Below, one piece after another: positions 17,606-26,887 of a stretch of 64,000 nucleotides of DNA. Source of the stretch: Brevibacillus fluminis (GTDB lineage Bacteria > Bacillota > Bacilli > Brevibacillales > Brevibacillaceae); the NCBI RefSeq assembly GCF_003710825.1, contig NZ_RHHQ01000012.1:1-64000 (forward strand). Direction: 5' to 3'. Position numbers and translations under genes: made by a program. Within the stretch, counting starts at the first letter, position 1. Every line of letters starts with the position of its first letter. The notes under the pieces are model-generated. The model saw nothing but the letters and a program-made list of their open reading frames with translations. It was not told where the DNA came from and did not search any database.

Positions 17606-18358
17606 CTATTCCTTAATCAACGCATCGAGAGCCATGACGATCATATCGTTGAACGTGGTCTGGCGCTCTTCTGCCGTCGTTTCCTCTCCGGTGAAAATAT
17701 GGTCGCTCACCGTCAGGATTGACAGGGCATGCGCGCCGTATTTCGCGGCCAGCGTATATAATGCGGTCGTTTCCATCTCGACAGCCAGCACACCGTAAGT
17801 CCCAAGCTTTTCGACCATTTCCATGCTGTCGCGGTAGAACACGTCCGCAGACAGTACATTCCCGACGCGAATCGGCATCTTGTTGTCCATGCCGGTCTGA
17901 TACGCTTTTTGCAAGAGTGCAAAGTCCGCGCATGGCGCATAGTCGAATCCTGGGAAGTTGTTGCGGTTGATATTCGAATCGGTGGAGGAGGTCATCGCGA
18001 GAATCACATCGCGCACCTTGATGTCTTTTTGAATCGCGCCGCAGGAGCCGACGCGGATCAGGTTTTTCACGCCGTATTCGCGGATCAGTTCGTTGACATA
18101 AATCGAGATCGACGGAAGGCCCATGCCTGTCCCTTGCACAGAAATCCGCTTCCCTTTGTATGTGCCGGTAAAGCCGAGCATGCCGCGCACGGTATTGTAG
18201 CACTCGGCATTTTCCAGAAACGTCTCCGCAATGTATTTGGCGCGGAGCGGGTCACCTGGCAGCAGGATGCTTTCGGCGATATCGCCTTGTTTTGCATTGA
18301 TATGAACGCTCATAATGGCATGGCCGCGTGAGGGAAAGCAATGCCGACGTGCGGCCAT
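17606..18358 (-). CDS. deoD: Purine-nucleoside phosphorylase
   Basis: DeoD splits purine (deoxy)nucleosides with phosphate into base and (deoxy)ribose-1-phosphate. The hexameric bacterial family is clear: [18 protein letters not shown] (phosphate loop), [19 protein letters not shown], the nucleoside site [15 protein letters not shown], and the catalytic aspartate in SDHIFTGEE. Usual DeoD proteins start at MSVHINAK, position 18313 here. No ribosome site precedes that codon, whereas AAGGAGGTG lies just before ATG 18358, so a 15-residue extension ([15 protein letters not shown]) is predicted. It is the second gene after the pbuE-like pump and lies opposite deoR. Confidence 0.93.
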   Translation of the reverse strand: MAARRHCFPSRGHAIMSVHINAKQGDIAESILLPGDPLRAKYIAETFLENAECYNTVRGMLGFTGTYKGKRISVQGTGMGLPSISIYVNELIREYGVKNLIRVGSCGAIQKDIKVRDVILAMTSSTDSNINRNNFPGFDYAPCADFALLQKAYQTGMDNKMPIRVGNVLSADVFYRDSMEMVEKLGTYGVLAVEMETTALYTLAAKYGAHALSILTVSDHIFTGEETTAEERQTTFNDMIVMALDALIKE

Positions 18359-18379
18359 GTACACCTCCTTGAAGTGAAT

Positions 18380-19555
18380 TTAATTACGTAACGATGCATG
18401 CTCCCGCGCATTGGATGGGGATGTGCGGGTGATGGAAAACCATGCGCAAAACAGGGCGAGCAGCGTAATCAAGCCACCGACGACCGCGTTATGCGACACG
18501 GAGTACTCGTTGATGACGAATCCGCCGATGGAAGAACCGAGCGCGATCCCCAAGTGCAGTGCAGAATTGTTTAGCCCTTGCTGGATGTCGGACGTTTCCG
18601 GTGACGTTTCAATCAGATACGATTGCTGTGCAGGCGTGAGCGCCCAGCTCAACGCACTCCAGATCATCATGACCAGAATGAAGAGCGGCATCGAAAACGT
18701 AACGGTCGGCAAGAGGAACAGAATCAGCGTAAAGAGTGAGACGATGACCAAAATGCTTTTCTTCGATCCCCATTTATCCGCCGTCCAGCCTCCGATTCCT
18801 CCGCCCAGCACGGCGGAGATCCCGAACAGAAAATAAAACAAGCTGATCCAGGTCGCATTGATATGCAGCGTGCTTTGCAAGAAAGGCGTCAAATACGCAT
18901 ACAGCGTCAAATGCCCCGTCAGGAAAAACAGCGAGGTAAGCTGTGCCGACAGCATTTTGGCGTTTTTCAGGGTGCGCAGCTGTTGACGTAAAGGAATGAC
19001 TGGCTTTGGTTCCATTTTATCCATAAATGAGTAAATGCCCAACATGGTGAGCAGCGTCAGGATCGCAATCAACAGGAAAATGACCCGCCAGCCGAAATGG
19101 GTACCGATTACCAGACCGATCGGGATGCCTAACACCAAGGAGGCACTGACTCCCATGAAAATCACGCCGATCGCACGGGCGCGGAACTCCTCCTTCACGA
19201 GGCTGGAGGCCATCGTCACGCAAAGGATGATCAAAAGCGACCCGCTCGCTGCCGAAATGATGCGGGAGATCATCAGCATGGAAAAAACAGGGCTGAAATA
19301 TGCAACGATATTGCCAAACAAAAAGACCAGCAGCGCCCATAAGCATAAGGCTTTCCGCTCAATTTTGGCGGTCAGCGTGAGCAAAATCGGGGAGGCGATT
19401 GCAAATACTAAGGAAAAGACCGTGATCAGTTCGCCCGCCTGACTAATGGAGATGCCAAATTGGCTTGCCACCTGATCCAAAATGCCACCGATGATCAACT
19501 CAACCATGCCGACGACAAAAGAAGCGATGGCCAGCATATATACACGAAAATTCAT
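18380..19555 (-). CDS. pbuE: MFS purine base/nucleoside efflux pump, PbuE-like
   Basis: The 391-residue, twelve-helix MFS protein resembles B. subtilis PbuE (purine efflux) along its length. Shared landmarks are NFRVYMLAIASFVVGMVELI at the start, LLTLTAKIERKAL, FRARAIGVIFMG and SWALTPAQQSYLIE near the C-terminus. It probably exports purine bases or nucleosides freed during salvage, which suits its position just upstream of deoD in one minus-strand operon. ATG 19555 follows AAGGAGG at good spacing; the frame opens 14 codons earlier. B. subtilis pbuE has an adenine riboswitch. I see none here; the upstream region holds palindromes instead. Confidence 0.8.
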   Translation of the reverse strand: MNFRVYMLAIASFVVGMVELIIGGILDQVASQFGISISQAGELITVFSLVFAIASPILLTLTAKIERKALCLWALLVFLFGNIVAYFSPVFSMLMISRIISAASGSLLIILCVTMASSLVKEEFRARAIGVIFMGVSASLVLGIPIGLVIGTHFGWRVIFLLIAILTLLTMLGIYSFMDKMEPKPVIPLRQQLRTLKNAKMLSAQLTSLFFLTGHLTLYAYLTPFLQSTLHINATWISLFYFLFGISAVLGGGIGGWTADKWGSKKSILVIVSLFTLILFLLPTVTFSMPLFILVMMIWSALSWALTPAQQSYLIETSPETSDIQQGLNNSALHLGIALGSSIGGFVINEYSVSHNAVVGGLITLLALFCAWFSITRTSPSNAREHASLRN

Positions 19556-19599
19556 ACAAAGCAACCTCCTTTCCTGCGAATTTCGAAACAATTCCACGT

Positions 19600-19639
19600 G
19601 GTTACTACCAACATAGTAACCTCATTTGTAATCATTACA
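19600..19639. promoter_or_regulatory. Two palindromes in the deoR / pbuE-deoD intergenic region
   Basis: GGTTACTA-CCAACA-TAGTAACC (19600-19621) is a perfect 8-bp inverted repeat. TGTAAT-C-ATTACA (19627-19639) is a second, shorter palindrome six bases further on. Both lie upstream of the minus-strand pump and deoD and within 170 bp of deoR. They are candidate sites for DeoR or a purine regulator; neither is a proven motif. Confidence 0.5.
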
Positions 19640-19769
19640 CAAGAGTATTTTTCTGTAATAGAAATATTTTTCTTTGGCACTTTTACATAATTTCATAAAC
19701 TTTGCTGTATCCAGCCAAAATGATTTTGATAAAATAAAGAAATATGACTTTTTTTCATAGGGGTATTGT

Positions 19770-20726
19770 ATGGAGACGGATAAGTTGAACAAAGTAATCG
19801 AGGCTGCCAAGCTTTATTACTTGCTTGATTATAACCAGCATGAGATCGCAAAGCGCTTGGGCGTGTCCCGGCCGACCGTATCGCGGCTTTTGCAAACCGC
19901 CAAAAATGAAGGGATTGTGCAAATCCAGATCAGAGATGCGGCGGGAGATATTCAAAATTTGTCAAATGAGCTTGAACAAAAGTTCGGGTTGAAAAAAGCG
20001 ATCGTGGTTTCGATCCCGCAGTACGAGAACAACATCATCAAAAATTACATTGGCGAAAAAGCGGCGGCGTATCTCGCGGAAATCGTAAAGGACGGGGACA
20101 TCATCGGGGTGACGTGGGGCACGACGCTGTATCATGTCGCCATCGAGCTGAAGCAAAAGTTCGTAAATGATGTGAAGGTCGTCCAATTGAAGGGCGGCGT
20201 CAGCCACTTGGAGACGCACACGTACGCATCTGAAATTCTTTATCATTTTGGAAAGGCTTTCAACACAACGCCACTGTATTTACCGCTGCCAGCAATCGTC
20301 GACCATGTTGTGGTCAAGCAAGCGATGGAGGCGGACCGTCACATCCGCAAAGTACTCGAGATGGGGAAGCAGGCCAATATCGCGATGTTCACCTGTGGTC
20401 CGATCATGTCGGAATCGCTCCTCTTCCAGCTAGGATATTTCACCGAGCAGGATATGGAAATGCTGTATGCCAAAGCGGTTGGGGACATCTGCTCCCGGTT
20501 TTTCGATATGGACGGAAACATTTGCAATGAAAGCCTGAATGAACGGACGCTAGGAATCGAGCTGGACGAGTTTAAGAAAAAGGAGTATGCCATTCTCGTG
20601 GCCGGGGGTCCGCAAAAAATCGAAGGGATTTATGGTGCGCTCAGGGGCGGGTATGCGAATGTGTTGATTACCGACCAATACACAGCGCAATTTTTGCTTG
20701 ATAAAGAAAGAAACCGTTCCATATAA
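19770..20726 (+). CDS. deoR: SorC/DeoR-family regulator of deoxyribonucleoside catabolism
   Basis: The 318-residue protein has the architecture of B. subtilis DeoR. An N-terminal HTH (NQHEIAKRLGVSRPTVSRLL) is joined to a SorC sugar-phosphate-binding domain (GDIIGVTWGTTLYHVA, then VKVVQLKGGVSHLETHTYA). The C-terminal effector site includes VGDICSRFFDMDG. In B. subtilis, DeoR represses the dra-nupC-pdp operon until deoxyribose-5-phosphate binds. Its neighbours here are exactly those genes. It starts with ATG 19770 after TAGGGGT. Confidence 0.9.
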   Translation: METDKLNKVIEAAKLYYLLDYNQHEIAKRLGVSRPTVSRLLQTAKNEGIVQIQIRDAAGDIQNLSNELEQKFGLKKAIVVSIPQYENNIIKNYIGEKAAAYLAEIVKDGDIIGVTWGTTLYHVAIELKQKFVNDVKVVQLKGGVSHLETHTYASEILYHFGKAFNTTPLYLPLPAIVDHVVVKQAMEADRHIRKVLEMGKQANIAMFTCGPIMSESLLFQLGYFTEQDMEMLYAKAVGDICSRFFDMDGNICNESLNERTLGIELDEFKKKEYAILVAGGPQKIEGIYGALRGGYANVLITDQYTAQFLLDKERNRSI

Positions 20727-20741
20727 GCGAGAGTGCGGAAC

Positions 20742-20776
20742 AAACCCCCGATCGATAGCGTGAGGGGGGGATTTTT
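20742..20776 (+). terminator. Terminator-like hairpin after deoR
   Basis: AAACCCCC pairs with GGGGGATTT around a loop of about 15 bases, followed by TTTTT. Confidence 0.55.
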
Positions 20777-20891
20777 CCTTCCCTGCTGCATAATTCCATC
20801 CCAATTTCCCATGATATCAGTGAGAGATTGGGATTTTTTCGTATCCACCTGCATCGTGTGTCGCCACGTTTTCCCACTGTTGGATAAAGGT

Positions 20892-20942
20892 TTTACATTT
20901 GTTCTAATTATAATTTACATTTGTTCAAATTGTGTGTTATAG
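20892..20942 (+). promoter_or_regulatory. pdp operon promoter with DeoR-type direct repeats
   Basis: TTTACATTTGTTC occurs twice (20892-20904 and 20914-20926), spaced 22 bp or two helical turns apart. The second copy contains the -35 box TTTACA, which is 17 bp from TTATAG (20937-20942). This suits a repressor that binds cooperatively over the -35 region; DeoR is the obvious candidate. Confidence 0.65.
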
Positions 20943-20983
20943 TTTTTCTCGTAAAGTTTCTATGTGTGTGATTTTCCTAATTT

Positions 20984-21001
20984 GTAAGCGTTAACGCTTA
21001 C
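20984..21001. promoter_or_regulatory. CcpA cre site
   Basis: GTAAGCGTTAACGCTTAC is a perfect 18-bp palindrome that fits the cre consensus. It lies downstream of the promoter and 27 bp before the pdp start, where bound CcpA would block elongation or initiation. Catabolite repression of nucleoside use is known in B. subtilis. Confidence 0.9.
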
Positions 21002-21028
21002 TGATCATAAATGCTGGAGGGCGTTAGC

Positions 21029-22330
21029 ATGAGAATGGTTGATGTCATCGAAAAGAAGCGGAACGGTCATGAGTTGACCCAACAAGAAATTCAGTTTTTG
21101 ATCAAAGGCTACACGAACGGCGACATTCCTGACTATCAAATGTCGGCTTTTGCCATGGCTGTATACTTCCAAGGAATGACCCAGGCAGAGCGGGTTTATT
21201 TGACGGAAGCGATGGTACAGTCGGGCGACCAGATCGATCTCTCCCAAATTGACGGGGTTAAAGTGGACAAACACAGCACTGGCGGTGTCGGCGACACGAC
21301 CACTCTCGTGTTGGCTCCGCTCGTCGCGGCACTCGGCGTTCCTGTCGCTAAGATGTCAGGACGCGGACTCGGCCATACCGGCGGAACCATCGACAAGCTG
21401 GAAGCCGTACCAGGATTCCACGTTGAAATTACGAACGAAGAGTTCATCAAGCTGGTCAATACAAACAAGATCGCAGTCATTGGTCAAAGTGCCAACCTTA
21501 CGCCAGCGGATAAAAAGCTGTATGCGCTGCGCGACGTGACCGCAACGGTCGACTCGATTCCACTGATCGCAAGCTCCATCATGAGCAAAAAGATCGCGGC
21601 GGGCGCGGATGCAATCGTGCTCGACGTGAAAACCGGAAGCGGCGCTTTCATGAAGAGCCTGGAAGAAGCAGAAGAGCTGGCAAAAGCCATGGTGGATATC
21701 GGCAACGGCGTTGGACGCAAAACGAAAGCGATTATCTCCGATATGAGCCAGCCTTTGGGCTTCGCGATCGGCAATGCGCTGGAAGTAAAGGAAGCGATCG
21801 ACACGCTGCAAGGAAAAGGGCCGCAAGACTTGCATGAGCTGAGCTTGGCTCTCGGCAGCCATATGGTGATGCTGGCGGGTAAAGCGCAGTCGCTTGAAGA
21901 GGCGCGGGCGATGCTCGAAGAAGTGATGCAGAACGGCAAGGCGCTGGATGCCTTCAAGACATTCTTGTCCTCGCAGGGTGGAGACGCGTCCGTCGTGGAT
22001 GAACCGTCCAAGCTGCCAACCGCTCGCTTTTTGATCGAAGTGCCGGCGAAGCAGGCGGGCTACATTTCGGCGATTACCGCTGAAGAAGTGGGCATCGCCG
22101 CGATGATGCTGGGCGCAGGACGCGCAACGAAGGAATCCCAGATCGATCTGGCGGTCGGCATCGTGCTCCACAAAAAAGTCGGCGACGCCGTACAAGCGGG
22201 AGAAGCATTGGTCACTATCCACAGCAACACTGAAAATGTGGCGGAGGTCATGGAAAAAGTCTACGGCGCCTACAAGATCGTCAACGAAAAAGTTACAGCA
22301 CCTACGCTGATTTATAAAGAAATTCAATAA
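21029..22330 (+). CDS. pdp: Pyrimidine-nucleoside phosphorylase
   Basis: Pdp phosphorolyses thymidine, deoxyuridine and uridine. The 433-residue sequence is nearly collinear with the B. subtilis enzyme. It carries the phosphate-binding signature [57 protein letters not shown], the glycine-rich KTGSGAFMK, and a C-terminal biotinyl-like domain ([20 protein letters not shown]). GGAGGG nine bases before ATG 21029 fixes the start. It is first in a four-gene operon, pdp-deoC-cdd-nupC, that takes pyrimidine deoxynucleosides to deoxyribose-1-phosphate and onward. Confidence 0.96.
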   Translation: MRMVDVIEKKRNGHELTQQEIQFLIKGYTNGDIPDYQMSAFAMAVYFQGMTQAERVYLTEAMVQSGDQIDLSQIDGVKVDKHSTGGVGDTTTLVLAPLVAALGVPVAKMSGRGLGHTGGTIDKLEAVPGFHVEITNEEFIKLVNTNKIAVIGQSANLTPADKKLYALRDVTATVDSIPLIASSIMSKKIAAGADAIVLDVKTGSGAFMKSLEEAEELAKAMVDIGNGVGRKTKAIISDMSQPLGFAIGNALEVKEAIDTLQGKGPQDLHELSLALGSHMVMLAGKAQSLEEARAMLEEVMQNGKALDAFKTFLSSQGGDASVVDEPSKLPTARFLIEVPAKQAGYISAITAEEVGIAAMMLGAGRATKESQIDLAVGIVLHKKVGDAVQAGEALVTIHSNTENVAEVMEKVYGAYKIVNEKVTAPTLIYKEIQ

Positions 22331-22359
22331 AAATTGCTCAGGGGAAAGGATGAATACAA

Positions 22360-23034
22360 ATGAACGTTGATTTGGCGAGAATGATTGACCACACGTTGTT
22401 GAAAGCGACGGCAACCGAAGATGAGATCGTGAAACTGGCGGAGGAAGCGAAGACGTATCAGTTTGCCTCCGTTTGCGTGAACCCGACATGGGTGAAAACG
22501 GCCGCTGAAGTACTGAAAGACACTCCACAAGTAAAAGTTTGCACTGTGATCGGTTTCCCGCTGGGAGCGACCACGACAGAAGTGAAAGCATTCGAAACGA
22601 CGAATGCGATCGCAAACGGTGCGACCGAAGTTGACATGGTGATCAACGTCGGCGCGCTGAAAGACAAAAAATACGATCTCGTCGAAGCCGACATCAAGGC
22701 GGTTGTCGAAGCGGCAAAAGGGAAGGCTCTGACCAAGGTAATTTTGGAAACAGCGCTTTTGACCAAAGAAGAGATTGAAAAGGCGAGCCAGCTTTCCGTG
22801 CAAGCGGGCGCTGATTTCGTCAAGACGTCCACAGGCTTTTCCACGGGCGGAGCGACTGTGGAAGACGTCGCGTTGATGAGAAAAACCGTCGGGCAAAAAA
22901 CGGGCGTGAAAGCGTCTGGCGGCGTGCGGAGCTTGGAAGACGCGCTGGCCATGGTTGAAGCGGGAGCCAACCGCATCGGAGCAAGCTCCGGCGTGTCGAT
23001 CATGAAAGGCCTGACTTCTACTTCTGAATACTAG
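22360..23034 (+). CDS. deoC: Deoxyribose-phosphate aldolase
   Basis: DeoC cleaves 2-deoxyribose-5-phosphate to acetaldehyde and glyceraldehyde-3-phosphate. The 224-residue class I aldolase shows the start [17 protein letters not shown], then [11 protein letters not shown], and [14 protein letters not shown]. The Schiff-base lysine is in [15 protein letters not shown]; the second active-site lysine is in [10 protein letters not shown]. It follows pdp after 29 bases and completes the route from nucleoside to central metabolism. A hairpin follows, so cdd and nupC may be expressed at a different level. Confidence 0.96.
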   Translation: MNVDLARMIDHTLLKATATEDEIVKLAEEAKTYQFASVCVNPTWVKTAAEVLKDTPQVKVCTVIGFPLGATTTEVKAFETTNAIANGATEVDMVINVGALKDKKYDLVEADIKAVVEAAKGKALTKVILETALLTKEEIEKASQLSVQAGADFVKTSTGFSTGGATVEDVALMRKTVGQKTGVKASGGVRSLEDALAMVEAGANRIGASSGVSIMKGLTSTSEY

Positions 23035-23050
23035 GTCCAAGTAAAGGCGG

Positions 23051-23088
23051 GAATCGGGCAAATCCTTTGGTTTTGCCCGGTTTCCTTC
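23051..23088 (+). terminator. Terminator or attenuating hairpin after deoC
   Basis: GAATCGGGCAAA pairs with TTTGCCCGGTTT (one G-U pair) and is followed by CCTTCTT. The weak U-tract and the close spacing to cdd suggest partial read-through. Confidence 0.65.
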
Positions 23089-23124
23089 TTCTCAAAAATG
23101 ACGCAAGACTGGGTGGAATGAACG

Positions 23125-23523
23125 ATGGATATCAACATGCTGGTCAACCAGGCGATCGAGGCGCGCAAACAAGCCTATACCCCGTATTCTAACTTTCAGG
23201 TCGGAGCTGCGTTGATCACCAAAAACCAACGGCTGTTTCTGGGCTGCAATGTAGAAAACGCTTCGTACGGTTTAAGTAATTGCGCGGAACGGACGGCGAT
23301 TTTCAAAGCCGTATCCGAAGGGGAATCGGAGATTGAAGCGATTGCGGTCGTAGGCGATACGGACGGACCAATTTCTCCATGCGGTGCGTGTCGGCAAGTG
23401 CTCGCCGAGTTCGCGACCGAAAATACGCGCGTGTTTTTGGCAAACCTAAAAGGAGACGTGGTGGAAGCTTCGATTGAGGAGCTGCTGCCCGGGTATTTCT
23501 CGTCCAAAGATCTCTTAAAATAA
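23125..23523 (+). CDS. cdd: Cytidine deaminase
   Basis: Cdd deaminates cytidine and deoxycytidine to uridine and deoxyuridine, which feeds Pdp. The 132-residue length is normal for the tetrameric class. Zinc ligands and the proton-shuttling glutamate are visible in NCAERTAIF (Cys and Glu) and PCGACRQVL (two Cys). The N-terminal YSNFQVGAAL and GCNVENASYG bind the ribose. It lies between the deoC hairpin and nupC. Confidence 0.95.
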   Translation: MDINMLVNQAIEARKQAYTPYSNFQVGAALITKNQRLFLGCNVENASYGLSNCAERTAIFKAVSEGESEIEAIAVVGDTDGPISPCGACRQVLAEFATENTRVFLANLKGDVVEASIEELLPGYFSSKDLLK

Positions 23524-23596
23524 AAGGTACGAGCACTTTTATCTTGAAAGCGGAGTCATTAAAAAAGAGAGTGGATAGCATCCAAGTGGAGGCAAC

Positions 23597-24778
23597 ATGA
23601 GTTACTTACTATCGATAGCTGGATTGCTGGTTGTGTTTGCCCTGGCCTTGCTTGCGAGCAGTGATCGGAAAAAGATTAAGGTAAAACCGCTTCTGATCAT
23701 GGTCGTGATCCAAATCGCCTTGGCAGGGCTGCTCTTGAATACGCAGTTCGGGCTGATCCTGATCCAAGGGATCGCCGAGGTGTTCAGCCAATTGCTGAAA
23801 TACGCCAATGAAGGGGTATCGTTCGTGTTTGGTGGAATGGCCAACGAAGGGGCGTCCCCGTTTTTCCTCAACGTGTTGCTGCCGATCGTCTTCATTTCGG
23901 TTTTGATCGGGATTTTCCAGCACCTCAAAATTCTCCCGTTCCTCATGAAGGGGATTGGTCTTTTACTTAGCAAGATCAACGGCATGGGAAAGCTGGAGTC
24001 GTATAACGCGATCGCGTCCGCGATGGTCGGACAGTCGGAAGTATTCATCACGGTGAAAAAGCAGTTAGGCGCGCTGCCTGCGCATCGGCTGTATACGCTG
24101 TGCGCGTCCGCAATGTCCACCGTATCCATGTCGATCGTCGGTGCTTACATGACGATGATTGAGCCGAAATACGTGGTGACGGCAATCGTCATCAACCTGT
24201 TCGGGGGCTTCATCATTTCCTCGATCATCAATCCGTACACGGTCGATGATCGCGAAGATATTTTGATCGTACAAGATGAAGAGAAGCAAACCTTCTTTGA
24301 AATGCTCGGCGAGTACATTATGGACGGATTCAAGGTCGCGATCATCGTCGGTGCGATGCTGATCGGGTTTGTCGCTTTGATGGCGGCGATCAACCATACG
24401 TTCGAGCTGATATTCGGCATCTCGTTCCAAACGATTATGGGCTACATTTTCGCGCCGATCGCGATCATCATGGGCATCCCGATGGCGGAGGCCGTTTCAG
24501 CCGGTGGCATCATGGCGACCAAGCTGATCACCAATGAGTTCGTGGCGATGATGGACTTGACCAAAATCGCATCCACCTTCAGCCCGCGTGCGCTCGGGAT
24601 CATTTCCGTCTTCCTCGTTTCGTTCGCCAATTTCTCGTCCATCGGGATCATTGCGGGAGCGGTGAAAGGGCTGAACGAGAAGCAAGGGAACGTAGTGGCG
24701 CGCTTTGGTTTGAAGCTGCTGTATGGTGCCACACTGGTCAGCATCTTGTCGGGAATCATCGTGAGCATCGTTTTGTAA
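23597..24778 (+). CDS. nupC: Concentrative nucleoside transporter (CNT/NupC family)
   Basis: The 393-residue membrane protein imports nucleosides with H+ or Na+. Family motifs are visible: [21 protein letters not shown], then [27 protein letters not shown], and C-terminal [13 protein letters not shown] followed by [25 protein letters not shown]. It is the last gene of the pdp operon and supplies substrate to the intracellular enzymes, as in B. subtilis. The start ATG 23597 follows AGTGGAGGC. Confidence 0.93.
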   Translation: MSYLLSIAGLLVVFALALLASSDRKKIKVKPLLIMVVIQIALAGLLLNTQFGLILIQGIAEVFSQLLKYANEGVSFVFGGMANEGASPFFLNVLLPIVFISVLIGIFQHLKILPFLMKGIGLLLSKINGMGKLESYNAIASAMVGQSEVFITVKKQLGALPAHRLYTLCASAMSTVSMSIVGAYMTMIEPKYVVTAIVINLFGGFIISSIINPYTVDDREDILIVQDEEKQTFFEMLGEYIMDGFKVAIIVGAMLIGFVALMAAINHTFELIFGISFQTIMGYIFAPIAIIMGIPMAEAVSAGGIMATKLITNEFVAMMDLTKIASTFSPRALGIISVFLVSFANFSSIGIIAGAVKGLNEKQGNVVARFGLKLLYGATLVSILSGIIVSIVL

Positions 24779-24804
24779 TGGCTTGATCGCCGGAAACGCT
24801 TTTC

Positions 24805-24851
24805 GAAAAAGCAATTCCTCTATCCAAGATGGAACTGCTTTTTCTTTTTTT
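24805..24851 (+). terminator. Terminator after nupC
   Basis: GAAAAAGCAATTCC pairs with GGAACTGCTTTTTC (one mismatch) and is followed by TTTTTTT. Confidence 0.88.
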
Positions 24852-24891
24852 CGGCAAACGCAAACTTTGATGGCGGGAGAAGGGAATCACT

Positions 24892-25539
24892 ATGGGACAG
24901 GTAGGCTTGCTGCTGTCGGGAGCGGCGCTTTTTTTGAACAGCTTGGTGTTGATGGGCAGAGCAAACGGCAAGAGCGTCGGCGTGTTTAATCTTTTTGTCG
25001 GTTTCCTGCAAATCGTCATCCCGTTTTACTTGATCGTGGTATCTGACCAAGCCAATTGGACGGTCTATGGGTACGCCGCAACCTTTTTGTTCGGCTTGAC
25101 CTATCTGTATGTCGGTTTCACGGCGTGCATGGGGCTGGAGGGCAACGGTCTTGGCTGGTTTTCGCTATGGGTATCGGTTATCGCTGTCGTGTACGCGGTG
25201 GTCGCTGCTCTTCATTTCAAAGATGCCGTAAGCGCGCTGACGTGGTTTATGTGGGCATTTTTATGGCTGTTGTTCTTCCTCGGCAATGCACTTGGCAAAC
25301 GGATTGATGGATACGTCGGAAAAGTGGCGTTCGTCCAATCATGGGTGACACTGACCGTGCCGTCGCTGCTCGTGCTGACCGACGTGTGGGGAGTGCCGAT
25401 GGTACAGCGCTTATGGACGTATGTGTTGCTCGCGTCGATCGTGTATTTTTTGTTTGCGCTGCGATCTGTGAGGAGAGCGGCGGGTGAAGGAAACAGCGGT
25501 GGCGCATCGGCTCATCCCACCGGAGAGACGAACATGTAA
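24892..25539 (+). CDS. AmiS/UreI-family urea or amide channel
   Basis: The 215-residue, roughly six-helix protein belongs to the AmiS/UreI family. These proteins let urea or short-chain amides cross the membrane and are often next to amidase or urease genes. Helices run from GLLLSGAALFLNSLVLMG to LLASIVYFLFALRS, with the family segments GFTYLYVG-like FGLTYLYVGFTA and FMWAFLWLLFFLGNALGK. The C-terminal 20 residues are hydrophilic. No amidase or urease gene lies nearby, so the substrate is uncertain. The gene has its own ribosome site (GAGAAGGG) and terminator. Confidence 0.85.
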   Translation: MGQVGLLLSGAALFLNSLVLMGRANGKSVGVFNLFVGFLQIVIPFYLIVVSDQANWTVYGYAATFLFGLTYLYVGFTACMGLEGNGLGWFSLWVSVIAVVYAVVAALHFKDAVSALTWFMWAFLWLLFFLGNALGKRIDGYVGKVAFVQSWVTLTVPSLLVLTDVWGVPMVQRLWTYVLLASIVYFLFALRSVRRAAGEGNSGGASAHPTGETNM

Positions 25540-25554
25540 GGTACCGATACAATG

Positions 25555-25609
25555 AAAACAGCGGCAGCTTGGAGATGCAACGAATCCCAAGACTGTCGCT
25601 GTTTCTTTT
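25555..25609. terminator. Terminator between the AmiS/UreI and MFS genes
   Basis: AAACAGCG...CAG...TTGG pairs with CCAA...CTG...CGCTGTTT as a long interrupted stem followed by CTTTT, between converging genes. Confidence 0.7.
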
Positions 25610-25629
25610 CCAAGAGGGTGTTGTTACCC

Positions 25630-26808
25630 TCAGGATGAAACATTCCATTCCCGCGTTCTCACTGGAGCCAGCTTCACTTTGACCACGATTGAAAGGAATG
25701 CAAGCGCTGCGAACATAATACCGCTCCAGATGAGCTGATGGATGCCCAGGTGGGCGATGAACAAACCGCCGATGGCCGTTCCTACGGTAATACCGAGGTT
25801 GGAAAAGGAGACAAACAGGCTGTTTCCGAATTCCGGAGCTTCTTTCGCCTCGGCCAACAGCCAGGACTGCCCCACGATCAACCCGCCTGAATGGACGATC
25901 CCCCAGATGAACACGATCGCAACCATCGGAAGAAAAGCGAAGCCGAAGGAATAGACGAGCAGGTACATAGCCGCAAACAGCAGCGGATACAGAAGGACGG
26001 TTTTTGTCGCGCTTTTTTGCATGAAGCTTCCAAACAGGAAGTTCCCCACAATCATGATCACTCCGAAAGCCATCAACATGATGCTTATCCATGACCCGTT
26101 CATCCGGGTGACTTGCCCAAGATACTCGGCAAAGTAGCTGTATACGGAGAACATTGCGGCAAAAAGAAAGACAACCGTCGCGATATGTAACCATAAGGTA
26201 GGTTTGCGCAAGATGACAAGCTGCTTGCCGTACGACATTTTTTGACCGACAGGCATGGAAGGGAGCCAGGTAACGATTCCCGCAAAGGCGAGCAAGCTGA
26301 CGATCGCTCCAAACCCAAAAGCGACGTTGAGCGAAAACATGTCAGCGAGGTAGGAGGTTAGGGGAACGCCGAAAGCGAACCCGACCGTAACGCCGGCGAA
26401 TACTTTCGTGACCGCACGGCCGCTCTGCTCGGGTGGAACCAGCTTGGAAGCTGTCACGAGCGCTACCGAGAAAAAGACCGGATGAAGAATCGCCGGAAGA
26501 ATCCGAAATACGAGCATGACCCAAAACGATGATGTATAAGCGTAAACGATATTGGCGATCGCGAAAAGCAGCACGGCTACCGCCAAAATTATTTTGCGGT
26601 TTACGGCGGAAACAAACAGAGTCATAAACGGGCCGAAAAGCGCAACGACGAGGGCGAAACTACTGACGAGCCAGCCAGCCGCTGACGCCGATATCGTGAA
26701 TTTTTGCGTGATCTGGGGCAGTACCCCGACAATCCCCATTTCAGTTGTAATGATGCCGAAGACACCCAAAGCCAGAATGAGGATGAGCAGCGGATTCGAG
26801 TTTTTCAT
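25630..26808 (-). CDS. MFS transporter (DHA1, AraJ/YdhP-like)
   Basis: The 392-residue protein has twelve predicted helices. Motifs include FGIITTEMGIVGVLPQI at the start, VSAVNRKIILA in loop 2-3, and a VFRILPAILHPVFFSVALVTAS helix typical of AraJ-like exporters. The frame continues 57 codons upstream with no family similarity; ATG 26808 is the likely start, with a modest GGAG upstream. It lies just after an ArsR regulator on the same strand, about 80 bases away, and is likely under its control. Confidence 0.85.
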   Translation of the reverse strand: MKNSNPLLILILALGVFGIITTEMGIVGVLPQITQKFTISASAAGWLVSSFALVVALFGPFMTLFVSAVNRKIILAVAVLLFAIANIVYAYTSSFWVMLVFRILPAILHPVFFSVALVTASKLVPPEQSGRAVTKVFAGVTVGFAFGVPLTSYLADMFSLNVAFGFGAIVSLLAFAGIVTWLPSMPVGQKMSYGKQLVILRKPTLWLHIATVVFLFAAMFSVYSYFAEYLGQVTRMNGSWISIMLMAFGVIMIVGNFLFGSFMQKSATKTVLLYPLLFAAMYLLVYSFGFAFLPMVAIVFIWGIVHSGGLIVGQSWLLAEAKEAPEFGNSLFVSFSNLGITVGTAIGGLFIAHLGIHQLIWSGIMFAALAFLSIVVKVKLAPVRTREWNVSS

Positions 26809-26887
26809 GTTCGATTTACATCTCCAATCATATTTACATATACAGAAAAATAGATATGTCAGGACAAAAAAAGCCCTCCTTTCCCCA

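Noticed and set aside
19556..19769. Purine riboswitch upstream of the pbuE-like gene
   Set aside because: I looked for the conserved loop sequences and three-way junction on the minus strand and did not find them; only palindromic DNA sites are evident.
21356..22615. Open frame of 419 codons on the minus strand across pdp and deoC
   Set aside because: It spans two well-conserved genes on the other strand, and its composition (rich in H, F and R) is that of a shadow frame.
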